This document shows, piece after piece, positions 28,358 to 36,537 of a stretch of DNA of 64,000 bases. Every line of letters begins with the position of its first letter. The stretch's first letter is position 1. The stretch is taken from positions 17,678 to 81,677 of the forward strand of contig JAPOXD010000055.1 of the NCBI GenBank assembly GCA_026707285.1, read 5' to 3'. A program made the translations under genes and the position numbers. The stretch comes from Chloroflexota bacterium (GTDB taxonomy: Bacteria > Chloroflexota > UBA11872). A model generated the notes under the pieces. That model ran no database searches and was not told the origin of the DNA. It worked only from the letters and a program-made list of their open reading frames with translations.

Positions 28358-29254
28358 TCAGCCGATGCCAAGCGTCTCACAGAGTCGATCCAGCCGCCGC
28401 AGCGCCTCGGCGTCCAGGCGGCTCTCAGCCGGTGCGCGGAAATGGCTGTGGGCGATCACGCCCTCACGCCGCAGCATCTCCTTGTAGACCGCCCCACCGA
28501 TGGCATTCAGGGGCACGATCTCGCGCTGCCAAGTCTCACGCGCGGCGTCGCGATTGCCCGCGTGCCACAGGTCCCAGATGCGCGCGAACGAGCCGACCAG
28601 GGCGGCGTGGGGCATGGTGCCCTTCGATCCGATTTCCAGCTCCTCGATCAGCGCGCTGCCGCTGGCGCCGCCGATGATCGTGACCCGATCGCCGGCCGCG
28701 GCGATGGCCTCGGCCACGGATTCCGCCGGCGGGGCGCTCTCGACCTTGGCGTATTGGATTTGCGGCACCGCCCGGGCCAGCGCCGCCAGCTCGTCGCCCG
28801 AAAGGTGAGCGCCGGTCATCACCTGGGCCACGATGGGAATGCAAATGGCGGCGGCAACGGCTTCGAAATATCCGTGGAGCTCCGCTTCTGGAAGGCCGTT
28901 GGCCGGCGGAATCAGCATCACCGCCGACGCCCCGAGCGCTTCCGCCTCCTGGCTGGCGCGCACGGCAAGGACGGTGGCGGGGTATCCAGTTGACATAACA
29001 ATTGGAATCCGCCCGTGCGACTGGTCAATGGTGACGCTCGCCACCAGCGTGCGCTCGGCCTCGCTCAGCTTGGGCATTTCGCTGCCGAACGCGATTCCCA
29101 GGCCATGAGCGCCGGCGTCGACGCAATAGTCCACCTCGCGGCGCAGACTGTCCTCGTCCACCCGGTCCTCGAGATCGAAGGGCGTTTTGAGAATGGGAAT
29201 GACGCCGCGGATATCGGCCATGGCCAAAGGCTCTGAGAGATTGCTCTCCGGCAT
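28358..29254 (-). CDS. DapA-superfamily aldolase/lyase
   Basis: 298 residues from ATG 29254, or 287 from ATG 29221 (MADIRGVIPILKTPF). The barrel start IPILKTPFDLEDRVD, the GLGIAFGSEMPKLSEAER segment (in place of the usual GTTGE motif) and a Schiff-base Lys candidate near residue 170 (YAKVESAP) place it in the dihydrodipicolinate synthase/N-acetylneuraminate lyase superfamily. The segment that normally carries the catalytic Tyr (YNxP) reads VAQVMTGAHLS, without Tyr. A different substrate or mechanism than lysine synthesis is therefore likely, probably a keto-acid sugar. Divergent from the dehydrogenase at 29292. Confidence 0.8.
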   Translation of the reverse strand: MPESNLSEPLAMADIRGVIPILKTPFDLEDRVDEDSLRREVDYCVDAGAHGLGIAFGSEMPKLSEAERTLVASVTIDQSHGRIPIVMSTGYPATVLAVRASQEAEALGASAVMLIPPANGLPEAELHGYFEAVAAAICIPIVAQVMTGAHLSGDELAALARAVPQIQYAKVESAPPAESVAEAIAAAGDRVTIIGGASGSALIEELEIGSKGTMPHAALVGSFARIWDLWHAGNRDAARETWQREIVPLNAIGGAVYKEMLRREGVIAHSHFRAPAESRLDAEALRRLDRLCETLGIG

Positions 29255-29291
29255 TGTTAGCAAAGGACGCCGGAGGGGCATACTGAAGCCA

Positions 29292-30461
29292 ATGACCAGC
29301 GCCGCCGCCGACATCCGCGTAGTCACCTTCGACGGTCCCGGCACGCCCCCGGTGCTGCGGCGGGTGCCTCGGCCCTCGATTCCGCCGCGAGGCGCGCTGA
29401 TTCGCATCGAGGCCTGCGGCGTCTGTGGCACCGATCTGCACATCCTCCAGGGGCACTGGCCGGGTGCGTTGCCCTGGCCGCTAACGCTGGGCCACGAGCT
29501 GGCGGGCGTGGTGGAGGAGATCGGACCGGATCTCCGCACGGACGCCACCGGCGCGGCGCTCCGCGAGGGCGACCACGTCATGCTGCCGCCGCTTAACGCC
29601 TGCGGCGTGTGCGAGGTCTGCGTCGACACCCCCGAACGCGCCAACAAGTGCCTCAACCCGACTTACTACGGGCGCAAGATCCCCTTCAAGCGTCCGCCGC
29701 ACCTTTGGGGCGGTTGGGCAGACATGCTGTTCGTGGACCTGGACGCCTTTCCCGCCACCAAGCTTTTTCGGCTGCCGGACGACATGCCGCTGACGGTGGG
29801 CACGCTGGTCGAGCCCTACAGCTCGGTGACGCGGGCCTTCAATCGAGTGGACGCGCTGGGTATCGGGGCGGCTACCGCGGGCGCGTCGGTGGTGATTCAG
29901 GGCGCCGGACCCATCGGCTTGCTCGCCACGGTCGCCGCGCGCCAGCGCGGGGCCGCGACGGTGGTGACCGTCGGCGATCCGGAAACACCCAGATTGGCGC
30001 TCGCACGTGCATTTGGCGCCGATGCCACCGTGTCGCTCGCGGCGACGCCGGACGCGGCGGATCGCATAGCGGCAGTGCACGCGGCGGTCGGCGGCAGCGG
30101 CGCGGACATCGTGATCGGGTGCTCGGGCAATCCGGCCGCCGGACCCGAAGGCGTGGAGATGCTGCGCGACGGCGGGACCTTCGTGGAGATGGGCCAGTTC
30201 ACGGACGCCGGCAGCTTCGACACCAGTTGGCATCGGTTCTGCACCAAGGAGATCCAGCTGCTCGGCAGCTGGGCCTTCACGCCCAACGAGGTGGCCCAGG
30301 CTATGCGCGACCTGCACGCCATTCAATCCGACCACGACTGGCCGCGCCTGCACACCAACTTCGCCCTGAGTGTGGAGGGCGTGGCGGCCGCGATCACGGC
30401 GGCCACGACAATGACCGCGCTCAAGGCAACTGTTGTCCCGGGGATGGCGGGCGACGCCTGA
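29292..30461 (+). CDS. Zinc-dependent medium-chain dehydrogenase (alcohol/sugar type)
   Basis: 389 residues from ATG 29292. Catalytic zinc ligands are Cys45 (CGVCGTDLH) and His68-Glu69 (LTLGHELAG). The structural zinc site has four cysteines at 104, 107, 110 and 120. The Rossmann fold carries VVIQGAGPIGLLATVAA. This is the threonine/sorbitol dehydrogenase branch of the MDR superfamily, oxidising a secondary alcohol with NAD(P)+. The start is only 37 bases from the divergent DapA-like gene, so the two may share regulation and a pathway. Confidence 0.9.
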   Translation: MTSAAADIRVVTFDGPGTPPVLRRVPRPSIPPRGALIRIEACGVCGTDLHILQGHWPGALPWPLTLGHELAGVVEEIGPDLRTDATGAALREGDHVMLPPLNACGVCEVCVDTPERANKCLNPTYYGRKIPFKRPPHLWGGWADMLFVDLDAFPATKLFRLPDDMPLTVGTLVEPYSSVTRAFNRVDALGIGAATAGASVVIQGAGPIGLLATVAARQRGAATVVTVGDPETPRLALARAFGADATVSLAATPDAADRIAAVHAAVGGSGADIVIGCSGNPAAGPEGVEMLRDGGTFVEMGQFTDAGSFDTSWHRFCTKEIQLLGSWAFTPNEVAQAMRDLHAIQSDHDWPRLHTNFALSVEGVAAAITAATTMTALKATVVPGMAGDA

Positions 30462-30477
30462 CCAAGCGAACAGAAAT

Positions 30478-30562
30478 GTCATTCCGAACGAACGTGAGGA
30501 ATCTAAGGACGTTGTGCGTTCTCCCCGCCACTTAGATTCCTCGCCTGCGGCTCGGAATGACG
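30478..30562. repeat. Nested palindromic repeat, family A (GTCATTCCGA...GAGGAATCTAAGG)
   Basis: Outer arms GTCATTCCGA (30478-30487) and TCGGAATGAC; inner arms GAGGAATCTAAG (30496-30507) and CTTAGATTCCTC (30531-30542), all perfectly complementary. The element fills most of the gap between the dehydrogenase and the GNAT gene. Related copies at 35965-36047 and 37705-37811. Confidence 0.8.
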
Positions 30563-30613
30563 GAACGGGGCCACCGGACCACAGCACGACCGAATGCCGT
30601 ACGCTAGCCCGCA

Positions 30614-31171
30614 ATGGACCGCCTTCCGCGCACGATCCGCACGCCGCGCCTGACCCTTCGGCCGTTCGAGCTGCGCGACATCGAGCCCCGCCAGGCCTAT
30701 TGCAACGACGCCGAGTGGGCCCGCTATTTCCCCCTTCCGCTCCCCTATACCCGCCGTGATGCGGAGGAATTTGTGGTCGGGCGGCTGGTGGACGAATGGG
30801 GCAAAGACCCGTCGTGGTGGGCAGCCGATCTGGACGGGGAGTTGATCGGTCACATCGGGCTGTGGCCCGACCCGCAGAATCGCCACGCAGAGGTCGGCTA
30901 TGCCATCGCCAGGCCGCGGTGGGGCCAGGGCTACGCCACCGAGGTCGTGAGCGCCGTGGTTCACGCGGTGTTCAGCACCACCGACTTCGAACGCGTGTAC
31001 GCCCGCGCGGACGTGCGCAACGCCGCCTCGCGGCGGGTCCTGGAGAAGGTGGGCATGGTCCAGGTCGGCGAGGTGCGCGACAACCGCGTCGCGCATGGCC
31101 TGCGCGTCGACGACGCCTACTACGCGGTCCTCAAGTCCGACTGGCCGCCCGCGGGAGACGCGAGCGACTGA
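30614..31171 (+). CDS. GNAT-family N-acetyltransferase (RimJ/RimL-like)
   Basis: 185 residues. TPRLTLRPFELRDIEP at the start and the acetyl-CoA loop region RPRWGQGYATEVVSAVVHAVF, followed by DVRNAASRRVLEKVGM, are typical of the RimJ/RimL-type GNAT group, which acetylates protein N termini or small amines. The substrate is unknown. It ends about 50 bases before the PhyH oxygenase gene and could be co-transcribed. Confidence 0.9.
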   Translation: MDRLPRTIRTPRLTLRPFELRDIEPRQAYCNDAEWARYFPLPLPYTRRDAEEFVVGRLVDEWGKDPSWWAADLDGELIGHIGLWPDPQNRHAEVGYAIARPRWGQGYATEVVSAVVHAVFSTTDFERVYARADVRNAASRRVLEKVGMVQVGEVRDNRVAHGLRVDDAYYAVLKSDWPPAGDASD

Positions 31172-31224
31172 GCCGGCGCGGCGCTATCATCGCTGCCGTC
31201 ACCGCCCGCAAGTCCCTCAGCGCC

Positions 31225-32253
31225 ATGAACGAGTTTCGCGACTCGACTGACCTCGTCGGCGACGGCGATCGCCTGCGCGCCCGCGCCGAAGCGGACGGCT
31301 ATCTCTTCATTCGCGACCTGGTGCCCGCCGAAAATTTGGAGCGCGTGCGGCTGGAGTTTCTCGAGGTCCTGCGCGACTTGGGCTATGTCGATGCGGCGGG
31401 CTACCGGGACCAGCAGGTGAACCCCGCCGGCATCCCCGAGGGTCGCGGGAGCATCCCCAACGACACCTACGCGCGGCTCTACCTGCTCGAATCGTTCCAC
31501 GCGCTGCAGCTCGAGCCGGTGTTGCTGGCGGTCATGGAGGCGCTGCTCGACCCCCCGGTGCTGGCGCATCCCAGCATCATCTCGCGCGTGATGTTCCCGC
31601 AGCGCGAGATGTTCACCACGCCGCCGCACCAGGACTTCCCGCACGTCCAGGGTTCGGCCGACGTCTACACGGCGTGGTTTCCCCTGCACGACCTGCCGGC
31701 CTCGATGGGTGGGCTGGCGGTCGCGGCCGGCTCGCACCGCCGGGGCGTCTACGACTACCGACCGGCGCTCGGCGCGGGCGGCATCGCCGTGATCGATCCG
31801 CTGGAAGGCACCTGGGCGACCAACGAGTTTCGGCAGGGCGACGTCCTCATCTTTCACAGCCTGACGGTGCACCGCGGCCTCCCGGTCACGGGCAACCGGG
31901 TTCGCATGTCCGTCGACGGCCGCTACCAATGCGCCCGCGAGCCCGTGCTCCAACGGACCCTGCTGCCGCATATGGGCGTGACGACCTGGGAAGAGGTCTA
32001 CGCCGGCTGGGAGTCCGACGACTTGAAGTACTACTGGTCCGACCTCGAGACCACGATCGCCGAGGTCAACGATGTCCATCTGGAGCAGGTGGACGCTCTG
32101 ACGCTCGAGGAGTTCGAAGACGGCACGCTGCCGCCCGAACTGGTGAACAAATCGCTCGGCGCGTTGGAGCGAATCATCGAGCGCGACGATCCCGATCTGC
32201 GCGAGCGGGCGGAAGCCGTGTTGGCCGCGCACACCGCAACCGACGAGTCATAG
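31225..32253 (+). CDS. Phytanoyl-CoA dioxygenase (PhyH) family protein
   Basis: 342 residues from ATG 31225. The double-stranded beta-helix holds the Fe(II) facial triad: His135 and Asp137 in PHQDFPH and a distal His in FHSLTVHRGLPV (near 212-217), with the 2-oxoglutarate-binding Arg a few residues later (GNRVRMS). Members hydroxylate diverse small molecules. The surrounding genes (isomerases, dehydrogenase, glycosidase-like) suggest degradation of a natural product or modified sugar; the substrate cannot be read. Confidence 0.87.
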   Translation: MNEFRDSTDLVGDGDRLRARAEADGYLFIRDLVPAENLERVRLEFLEVLRDLGYVDAAGYRDQQVNPAGIPEGRGSIPNDTYARLYLLESFHALQLEPVLLAVMEALLDPPVLAHPSIISRVMFPQREMFTTPPHQDFPHVQGSADVYTAWFPLHDLPASMGGLAVAAGSHRRGVYDYRPALGAGGIAVIDPLEGTWATNEFRQGDVLIFHSLTVHRGLPVTGNRVRMSVDGRYQCAREPVLQRTLLPHMGVTTWEEVYAGWESDDLKYYWSDLETTIAEVNDVHLEQVDALTLEEFEDGTLPPELVNKSLGALERIIERDDPDLRERAEAVLAAHTATDES

Positions 32254-32274
32254 GCGCCGCGGGCAGGTGAGGGA

Positions 32275-33915
32275 ATGACGGTCCGGTCCGCCTCCGACGA
32301 CGCCCAGCCGCACGACGCCCCGGCGGCCGCGGCGCACGGGCGCGGCCCGCGTCGCGTCGCGAACGTCAACACCACGGACCTGCGCAGCGCCATTGAGCTG
32401 GGCACACGCGCCATGGCGCGCTGCTTCAACGCGGACGACGACGATCTGCCCTTCATGTACTCCCGCCTGTGGCCCGACGGGTGGTTCGGGTTCAGCCCGT
32501 GGCACTGCGCCGTGCAGGTGTCGGGCCGCCACCTGGAGTCGATGCTGCGGGCCGCGGAGGTCACCGGCTCGCCGGTTGATGAGGAAGCCATCGCCAAGCA
32601 CACGCGGGGGGCGTTGTTCTCCTTCACCGGGCCGGTGCCGCTGCCCTGCAACCGGCGCGAGATGGGCGGACCGCTGGTCGAGGTGGACGAGCACAGCATT
32701 CGCGAGGGATTCCACGGGCTCAACGCGCTGGTGCGCCACCGAGGCAACGACCAGGCGGCCGAATTGACCGAGCAATGCATCGCCGAGATCCGGGAGTTCT
32801 GGTCGCCCGAGCAAGGCTGGGACCTGGCGTCGCTCAACGCCCGGTCCGGCCTCGACTTTCAGGCGCGGCCGACCTTTGTCGAGGGCGTGGGGCGGGCCAT
32901 CGGGCCGCTGGTCAAGTACGTCCGCACGACCGGATCGGACGCGGCGCTGGAGCTGGCGCAGACCCTGAAAGATCACGCGCTCGACAAGTTCTTCCTGCCG
33001 GACGGCTCCTACGAAACCGAGCGCTTCGGGGCGCACGGGCACTCGACGACGTGCGTCATGTCCTCGCTGGCGCAGCTGGCCGACCTGACCGACGACGCCG
33101 CGTTGCTCGAACGCGTCCGCACGTTCTACGACCAGGGCCTGTGGACGATTCGCGACGAGATCGGCTGGGTGATGGAGCGCAGCGATCCGGGCCGCAACCC
33201 GGACCAGGGCGAGTTGAACAACACCGGCGACATGCTGGAGACGGCGCTGATTCTGGCGCGGCGGGGCTATCCGAGCTACTACGACGACGCCGAGCAGATG
33301 CTGCGGGCGCACATCCTGCCGTCGCAATTTCGGGACACGTCGTTCACGGGGCCGGCGCCGGAACCCGACGACAGCGACGCGCGCCGCGACGTGGCCGATC
33401 GCGCGCTGGGGATGTTCGGCTTCTGCGCGCCCTACGCGCACCGGCCCATCGGAATTTCGGAAGTCGCGCCCAGCTGGGACATCGTCGCCGGCACCACGGG
33501 TTCGCTCTGCGAGGCGTTCGCTGACGCGGTGCGCTGGGATGGCGAGGTAACCCGCGTGAACCTATGGTTCGATCACGCCACTGCCGACGCGCGCGTGGAG
33601 TCGAGGTATTCCGAAGGCATGCTGCGGGTCACGCCACTGCGCGGTGGGCCGGTCGCGATTCGCATTCCGGATTGGCTCAGATCCGGCGATATCGAGGTCG
33701 AGCCGGCCGAGCTCGAGCGCCGATTCGCGGACGGCTACCTGGAGTTTCCGAACGCAACGCCGGATCAGGCCATCACCCTGCACGCGGCGTTGCCCACGCG
33801 GGAGCTGGTGCTCAAGCACCGCACCCGCGACATCCGCGTGCGGTTGCGCGGGGCCGCGGTTGAGGCCATGGACAGCTTCGGCACGGACTTCACCTACTTC
33901 GACCCCCTCGACTGA
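32275..33915 (+). CDS. Six-hairpin-type glycosidase-like protein (possibly GH127/DUF1680-related)
   Basis: 546 residues. Helical repeats with conserved aromatic/acidic spots (MYSRLWPDGWFGFSPWHC, FGAHGHSTTCVMSSLAQLADLT, GELNNTGDMLETALILARRGYPSYY) suggest an (alpha/alpha) toroid. A C-terminal beta-rich part (VAIRIPDWLRSGDIEV, RELVLKHRTRDIRVRL) resembles the Greek-key domains of beta-L-arabinofuranosidase-like enzymes. No signal peptide is evident. It is 21 bases downstream of the PhyH gene, likely one transcript. Assignment is by general architecture only. Confidence 0.5.
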   Translation: MTVRSASDDAQPHDAPAAAAHGRGPRRVANVNTTDLRSAIELGTRAMARCFNADDDDLPFMYSRLWPDGWFGFSPWHCAVQVSGRHLESMLRAAEVTGSPVDEEAIAKHTRGALFSFTGPVPLPCNRREMGGPLVEVDEHSIREGFHGLNALVRHRGNDQAAELTEQCIAEIREFWSPEQGWDLASLNARSGLDFQARPTFVEGVGRAIGPLVKYVRTTGSDAALELAQTLKDHALDKFFLPDGSYETERFGAHGHSTTCVMSSLAQLADLTDDAALLERVRTFYDQGLWTIRDEIGWVMERSDPGRNPDQGELNNTGDMLETALILARRGYPSYYDDAEQMLRAHILPSQFRDTSFTGPAPEPDDSDARRDVADRALGMFGFCAPYAHRPIGISEVAPSWDIVAGTTGSLCEAFADAVRWDGEVTRVNLWFDHATADARVESRYSEGMLRVTPLRGGPVAIRIPDWLRSGDIEVEPAELERRFADGYLEFPNATPDQAITLHAALPTRELVLKHRTRDIRVRLRGAAVEAMDSFGTDFTYFDPLD

Positions 33916-33925
33916 CTGAGGACGA

Positions 33926-34147
33926 GCAGCCGCACGGGCTGCCCCTACAAGGCGCCCCCTTGCGGTGGCCGCCCTTCGCGTAGGGGCGTCCCTCATGGGC
34001 GCCCGGGCGGCCGATGAGTCGGGCAGCCACAAGGGCTGCCCCTACAAGATGCGTCCGACCGGTTGCCGCCCTCCGGGTAGGGGCGCCCCTTGTGGGCGCC
34101 CGGGCGGCCGGTGAATCGGGCAGCCACAAGGGATTGCCCCTACAAGA
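33926..34147. repeat. 97-bp tandem palindromic repeat, about 2.3 copies (family B)
   Basis: The motif GCAGCC..CAC(A/G)...GGGCTGCCCCTACAAG starts at 33926, 34023 and 34120, exactly 97 bases apart. Between copies lie GC-rich palindromes (GTAGGGGCG...GGGCGCCCGGGCGGCC). The copies differ at scattered positions. A single copy of the GGGCAGCC hairpin recurs at 42338-42362. The block fills the gap between the glycosidase-like gene and the VOC gene. Confidence 0.8.
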
Positions 34148-34213
34148 CGAGCTCGAATGGCGATCCGATGTAGCATCGGATCGTGATACTTGGGCGCGGG
34201 ATGCGAGCGAGGC

Positions 34214-34561
34214 ATGAAGGTTCGAGCGGTCGACTTCGTTCAGATCCAGGTGCGCGACATGGACCGGGCCCTGGGCTTCTATCGCGACGCCCTGGGGATG
34301 CCGGTCGGCCAGGCGTGGGGCGACGAATGGGTGGAGCTGGCGGCCGGCGACACCACGATCGCGCTGGCGGCGGAGGTCGAGGGCGTGAGCGTGGCGCTGT
34401 CCGTCGATAGCGTGAGCGACGCGGTCGAGGAGCTGCGGGCCAAGGGCGTTGAGGTCGTCGTGGGACCCCAGGGCAACGAATGGTGCGCCAGCGCCGCGAT
34501 CCGGGACCCGGAGGGCAACCTGGTGGTGCTGCACCAGCGACACGACGGCACGGTGGGCTAG
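34214..34561 (+). CDS. VOC/glyoxalase-family protein
   Basis: 115 residues from ATG 34214. Two beta-alpha-beta-beta-beta halves: VDFVQIQVRDMDRALGFYRDALGMPVG and VALSVDSVSDAVEELRAKGVEVV, ending in IRDPEGNLVVLHQ, with the typical C-terminal metal/substrate strand. VOC proteins include glyoxalases, dioxygenases and resistance proteins; the specific reaction is not evident. No metal-binding His is clear at the first-strand position, which reads Gln (FVQIQV). Confidence 0.85.
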   Translation: MKVRAVDFVQIQVRDMDRALGFYRDALGMPVGQAWGDEWVELAAGDTTIALAAEVEGVSVALSVDSVSDAVEELRAKGVEVVVGPQGNEWCASAAIRDPEGNLVVLHQRHDGTVG

Positions 34562-35210
34562 CGAGACTCGTGCGTACTTCTTCGTCATTCCGGCGCCGAC
34601 CGGACTTCAGTCTGGTCGAGTCTCCCGGCGCCCTCGTGGCATGCGCTGGGGGCGGTTCGGGAACGACCTCTGCCGAGCGTCTGCGGAGTCTTGCCGACCG
34701 TCTCGGCGAGTGGGTCGCACGAAAAAGGCGTGAGCGGGCGACTGCGTGGGGCCATCCGCCGAACGCCGACTTCTCAGGGCCGAATCGGTTCTCTGTATCG
34801 AGGGCCAATGGCCATTCCGACTTTCGCAAGGCGGCAGGCGCACGCCGCTACGCGCCCTCCGCCGCGATCGGTCGCTATCAGCCGGTCCTTGCGGCGGAGG
34901 CGTCGTCACAAGGGCGTCCCGCCGCTCCATTCCGGTGGCTGGGACTGGCGGTGACGGGCTTGCAAGTGGCCCGGCGCGGTCTGAACGGGGCAGCGAGGGC
35001 AACCGCGCATCTTCTGCTGGATGACTCTGCGACGTCATCTCGCAGCCAGCGCGTCATTACCGACGCGTCGATTCGGCACAACATGCCCATCCACACGCTG
35101 TCAGGCTACGGGTCGTCGGATCTGAACTAGCCGAGGCTCGGGGGCGTCGCGACCTTTCGCGACTGGGCAGCGACGCTGCAAAGGGCCGCCCGCAAAGCGC
35201 TTCGGTGCTT
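34562..35210. other. Intergenic stretch without a supported gene
   Basis: About 650 bases between the VOC gene and the FitAB-like operator. Open frames exist on both strands, but none has a family motif, a ribosome-binding site or consistent codon usage. One imperfect inverted repeat is visible at about 34599-34618 (GACCGGACT/AGTCTGGTC). It may be eroded coding or repeat-derived DNA. Confidence 0.5.
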
Positions 35211-35239
35211 GCATATTGCCAGCACTGCTGGCAATATGC
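35211..35239. promoter_or_regulatory. Operator-like palindrome of the FitAB-type module
   Basis: GCATATTGCCAGC (35211-35223) and GCTGGCAATATGC (35227-35239) form a perfect 13-bp inverted repeat with a 3-base centre, five bases before the antitoxin ATG. This is where autoregulated toxin-antitoxin operons carry their operator. Confidence 0.7.
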
Positions 35240-35243
35240 TGTC

Positions 35244-35480
35244 ATGCCAGTCCAAATCACGATTCGGGACGTTCCCGACGACGTGCGCAACGAGTTGGCG
35301 TCGCGCGCGGCCCGTCGCGGCCAGTCCATGCAGGAGTTCCTGCGCGGGGAGTTGGAGCGCATCGCGTCGCGGCCCTCGAACGACGTCTTGCTGCAAGAGG
35401 TGCGTCGACGCGTGGAAGCGTCAGGCACGCGCGTGACGGCGGCAGAAATCCTTGAGGCCCGCGACGCGGACCGGAAGTGA
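35244..35480 (+). CDS. FitA/VapB-type ribbon-helix-helix antitoxin
   Basis: 78 residues from ATG 35244, right after the operator palindrome. The N terminus is a ribbon-helix-helix DNA-binding unit (VQITIRDVPDDVRNELASRAARRGQSMQEFLRGEL). The C-terminal tail (AAEILEARDADRK) would wrap the toxin. It overlaps the PIN toxin gene by four bases, the normal antitoxin-first order, and probably represses its own operon. Confidence 0.88.
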   Translation: MPVQITIRDVPDDVRNELASRAARRGQSMQEFLRGELERIASRPSNDVLLQEVRRRVEASGTRVTAAEILEARDADRK

Positions 35481-35878
35481 GGGCCGTCGTTGACGCGTCC
35501 GTCCTCACCGCGACCCTAGTCGATGCAGGACCCGAGGGTGAGTGGGCCAGAGCAACGGTCGTCGATGGGCCTCTGGCCGGACCGGAGTTCGTCTTGGCCG
35601 AGACCAGCAACATCCTGCGACGGATGGAGCGATCCGGCCGGATATCAACGCTGCAAGCCACCGCCAGTCACCGCGACATGCTGCGGTTTGACATTGCGCT
35701 GTTTTCGTTCGCCCCGTACGCCGAGCGCGTGTGGGCGCTGCGCGCAAACGTCACCAGCTACGACGCGTGGTACGTCGCGCTGGCCGAGTCCCTCGACTAC
35801 CCGCTCGTGACGCTCGACCGCAGGCTCAGCCGCGCCACCGGACCGAGGTGCGACTTCATCACGCCGCCACGCGCGTAG
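35477..35878 (+). CDS. VapC/FitB-type PIN-domain toxin
   Basis: 133 residues. All four PIN acidic residues are present: Asp6 (AVVDASVL), Glu42 (LAETSN), Asp96 (SYDAWYVALAE) and Asp114 (TLDRRL). PIN toxins cleave tRNA, rRNA or mRNA with Mg2+. The four-base overlap with the antitoxin gene, the intact active site and the operator suggest a functional module, in contrast with the broken PIN gene at 2457-2915. Confidence 0.9.
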   Translation: MRAVVDASVLTATLVDAGPEGEWARATVVDGPLAGPEFVLAETSNILRRMERSGRISTLQATASHRDMLRFDIALFSFAPYAERVWALRANVTSYDAWYVALAESLDYPLVTLDRRLSRATGPRCDFITPPRA

Positions 35879-35964
35879 ATGGACGCCTCGCCCGAGCAAG
35901 GCTGAATTTCATTGAGTGGTCTGGCTCCATGCGGCCCCAAGCTCCGTGCTTGCCCACTCTGAAT

Positions 35965-36047
35965 GTCATTCCAAACGAAGTGAGGAATCTAAGGACGTTG
36001 TGCCTTCTCTCCGCCCCTTGGATCTCTCGCTGCCGCTCGGAATGACG
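35965..36047. repeat. Nested palindromic repeat, family A, second copy
   Basis: Starts GTCATTCC, contains GAGGAATCTAAGGACGTTGTG as in the copy at 30478, and ends TCGGAATGACG. The inner right arm is degenerate (TTGGATCTCTC instead of TTAGATTCCTC). It sits between the PIN toxin and the thioesterase gene. Confidence 0.7.
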
Positions 36048-36086
36048 AATGGCTGGTGCTCGGACTAACAGGTCGCGATCAGCCGC

Positions 36087-36521
36087 TCAAAGCTCCCGCA
36101 GTTTCCCCCACGTGGGGTGGTCGGCTGGAAGCCGTCGCGGGCGGCCCTCCCCGTCCACGAAGGCGTTTTGCGTGGTGGCGGTGGCGAGCAACGTGTCGTC
36201 CCGTCGAATCTCGTAGCGCAGCCGCACCCGCAGCCGTGAGACCTCGTCCACCCACACGTCCACGGTCACCACATCCTCGCCGAGTGCCGGTGAGATATAG
36301 CGGCAGCTGCATTCCACCAACGACAGAAACAGGCCGCCGGCGGTGAGGTCCGCGTAGCCCAGATCGATCGCCCGCAGCCACCCGAGCCGCGCCTCTTCGA
36401 GCCAGAGGAGGTAGCTCGAATGGTGCGCGATGCCCTGCGCGTCGGTATCGGAATAGCGCACGCGCAGGGTCTCGCGGTGAGCGGGCGGCGCATCGGTGGC
36501 GTCCCGGCGTTCGCGGGGCAT
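36087..36521 (-). CDS. Acyl-CoA thioesterase, 4-hydroxybenzoyl-CoA (YbgC) family
   Basis: 144 residues, ATG 36521. The hot-dog-fold signature RYSDTDAQGIAHHSSYLLW carries the catalytic Asp (Asp27 or Asp25) followed by the long central helix EEARLGWLRAIDLGY. Such enzymes hydrolyse short acyl-CoAs in the cytoplasm. It lies downstream of the DUF4432 gene on the same strand with a 16-base gap, so the two may share a transcript. Confidence 0.9.
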   Translation of the reverse strand: MPRERRDATDAPPAHRETLRVRYSDTDAQGIAHHSSYLLWLEEARLGWLRAIDLGYADLTAGGLFLSLVECSCRYISPALGEDVVTVDVWVDEVSRLRVRLRYEIRRDDTLLATATTQNAFVDGEGRPRRLPADHPTWGKLREL

Positions 36522-36537
36522 TGGACCTTGCGGCGGA

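Noticed and set aside
33926..34147. CRISPR-like array
   Set aside because: The 97-base period has no short conserved repeat separated by unique spacers; units are palindromic over their length and no cas gene is near.
34480..35130. Open frames in the 34.5-35.2 kb gap
   Set aside because: No family motif, no ribosome-binding site, composition typical of chance frames in GC-rich DNA. Kept as an unexplained stretch only.
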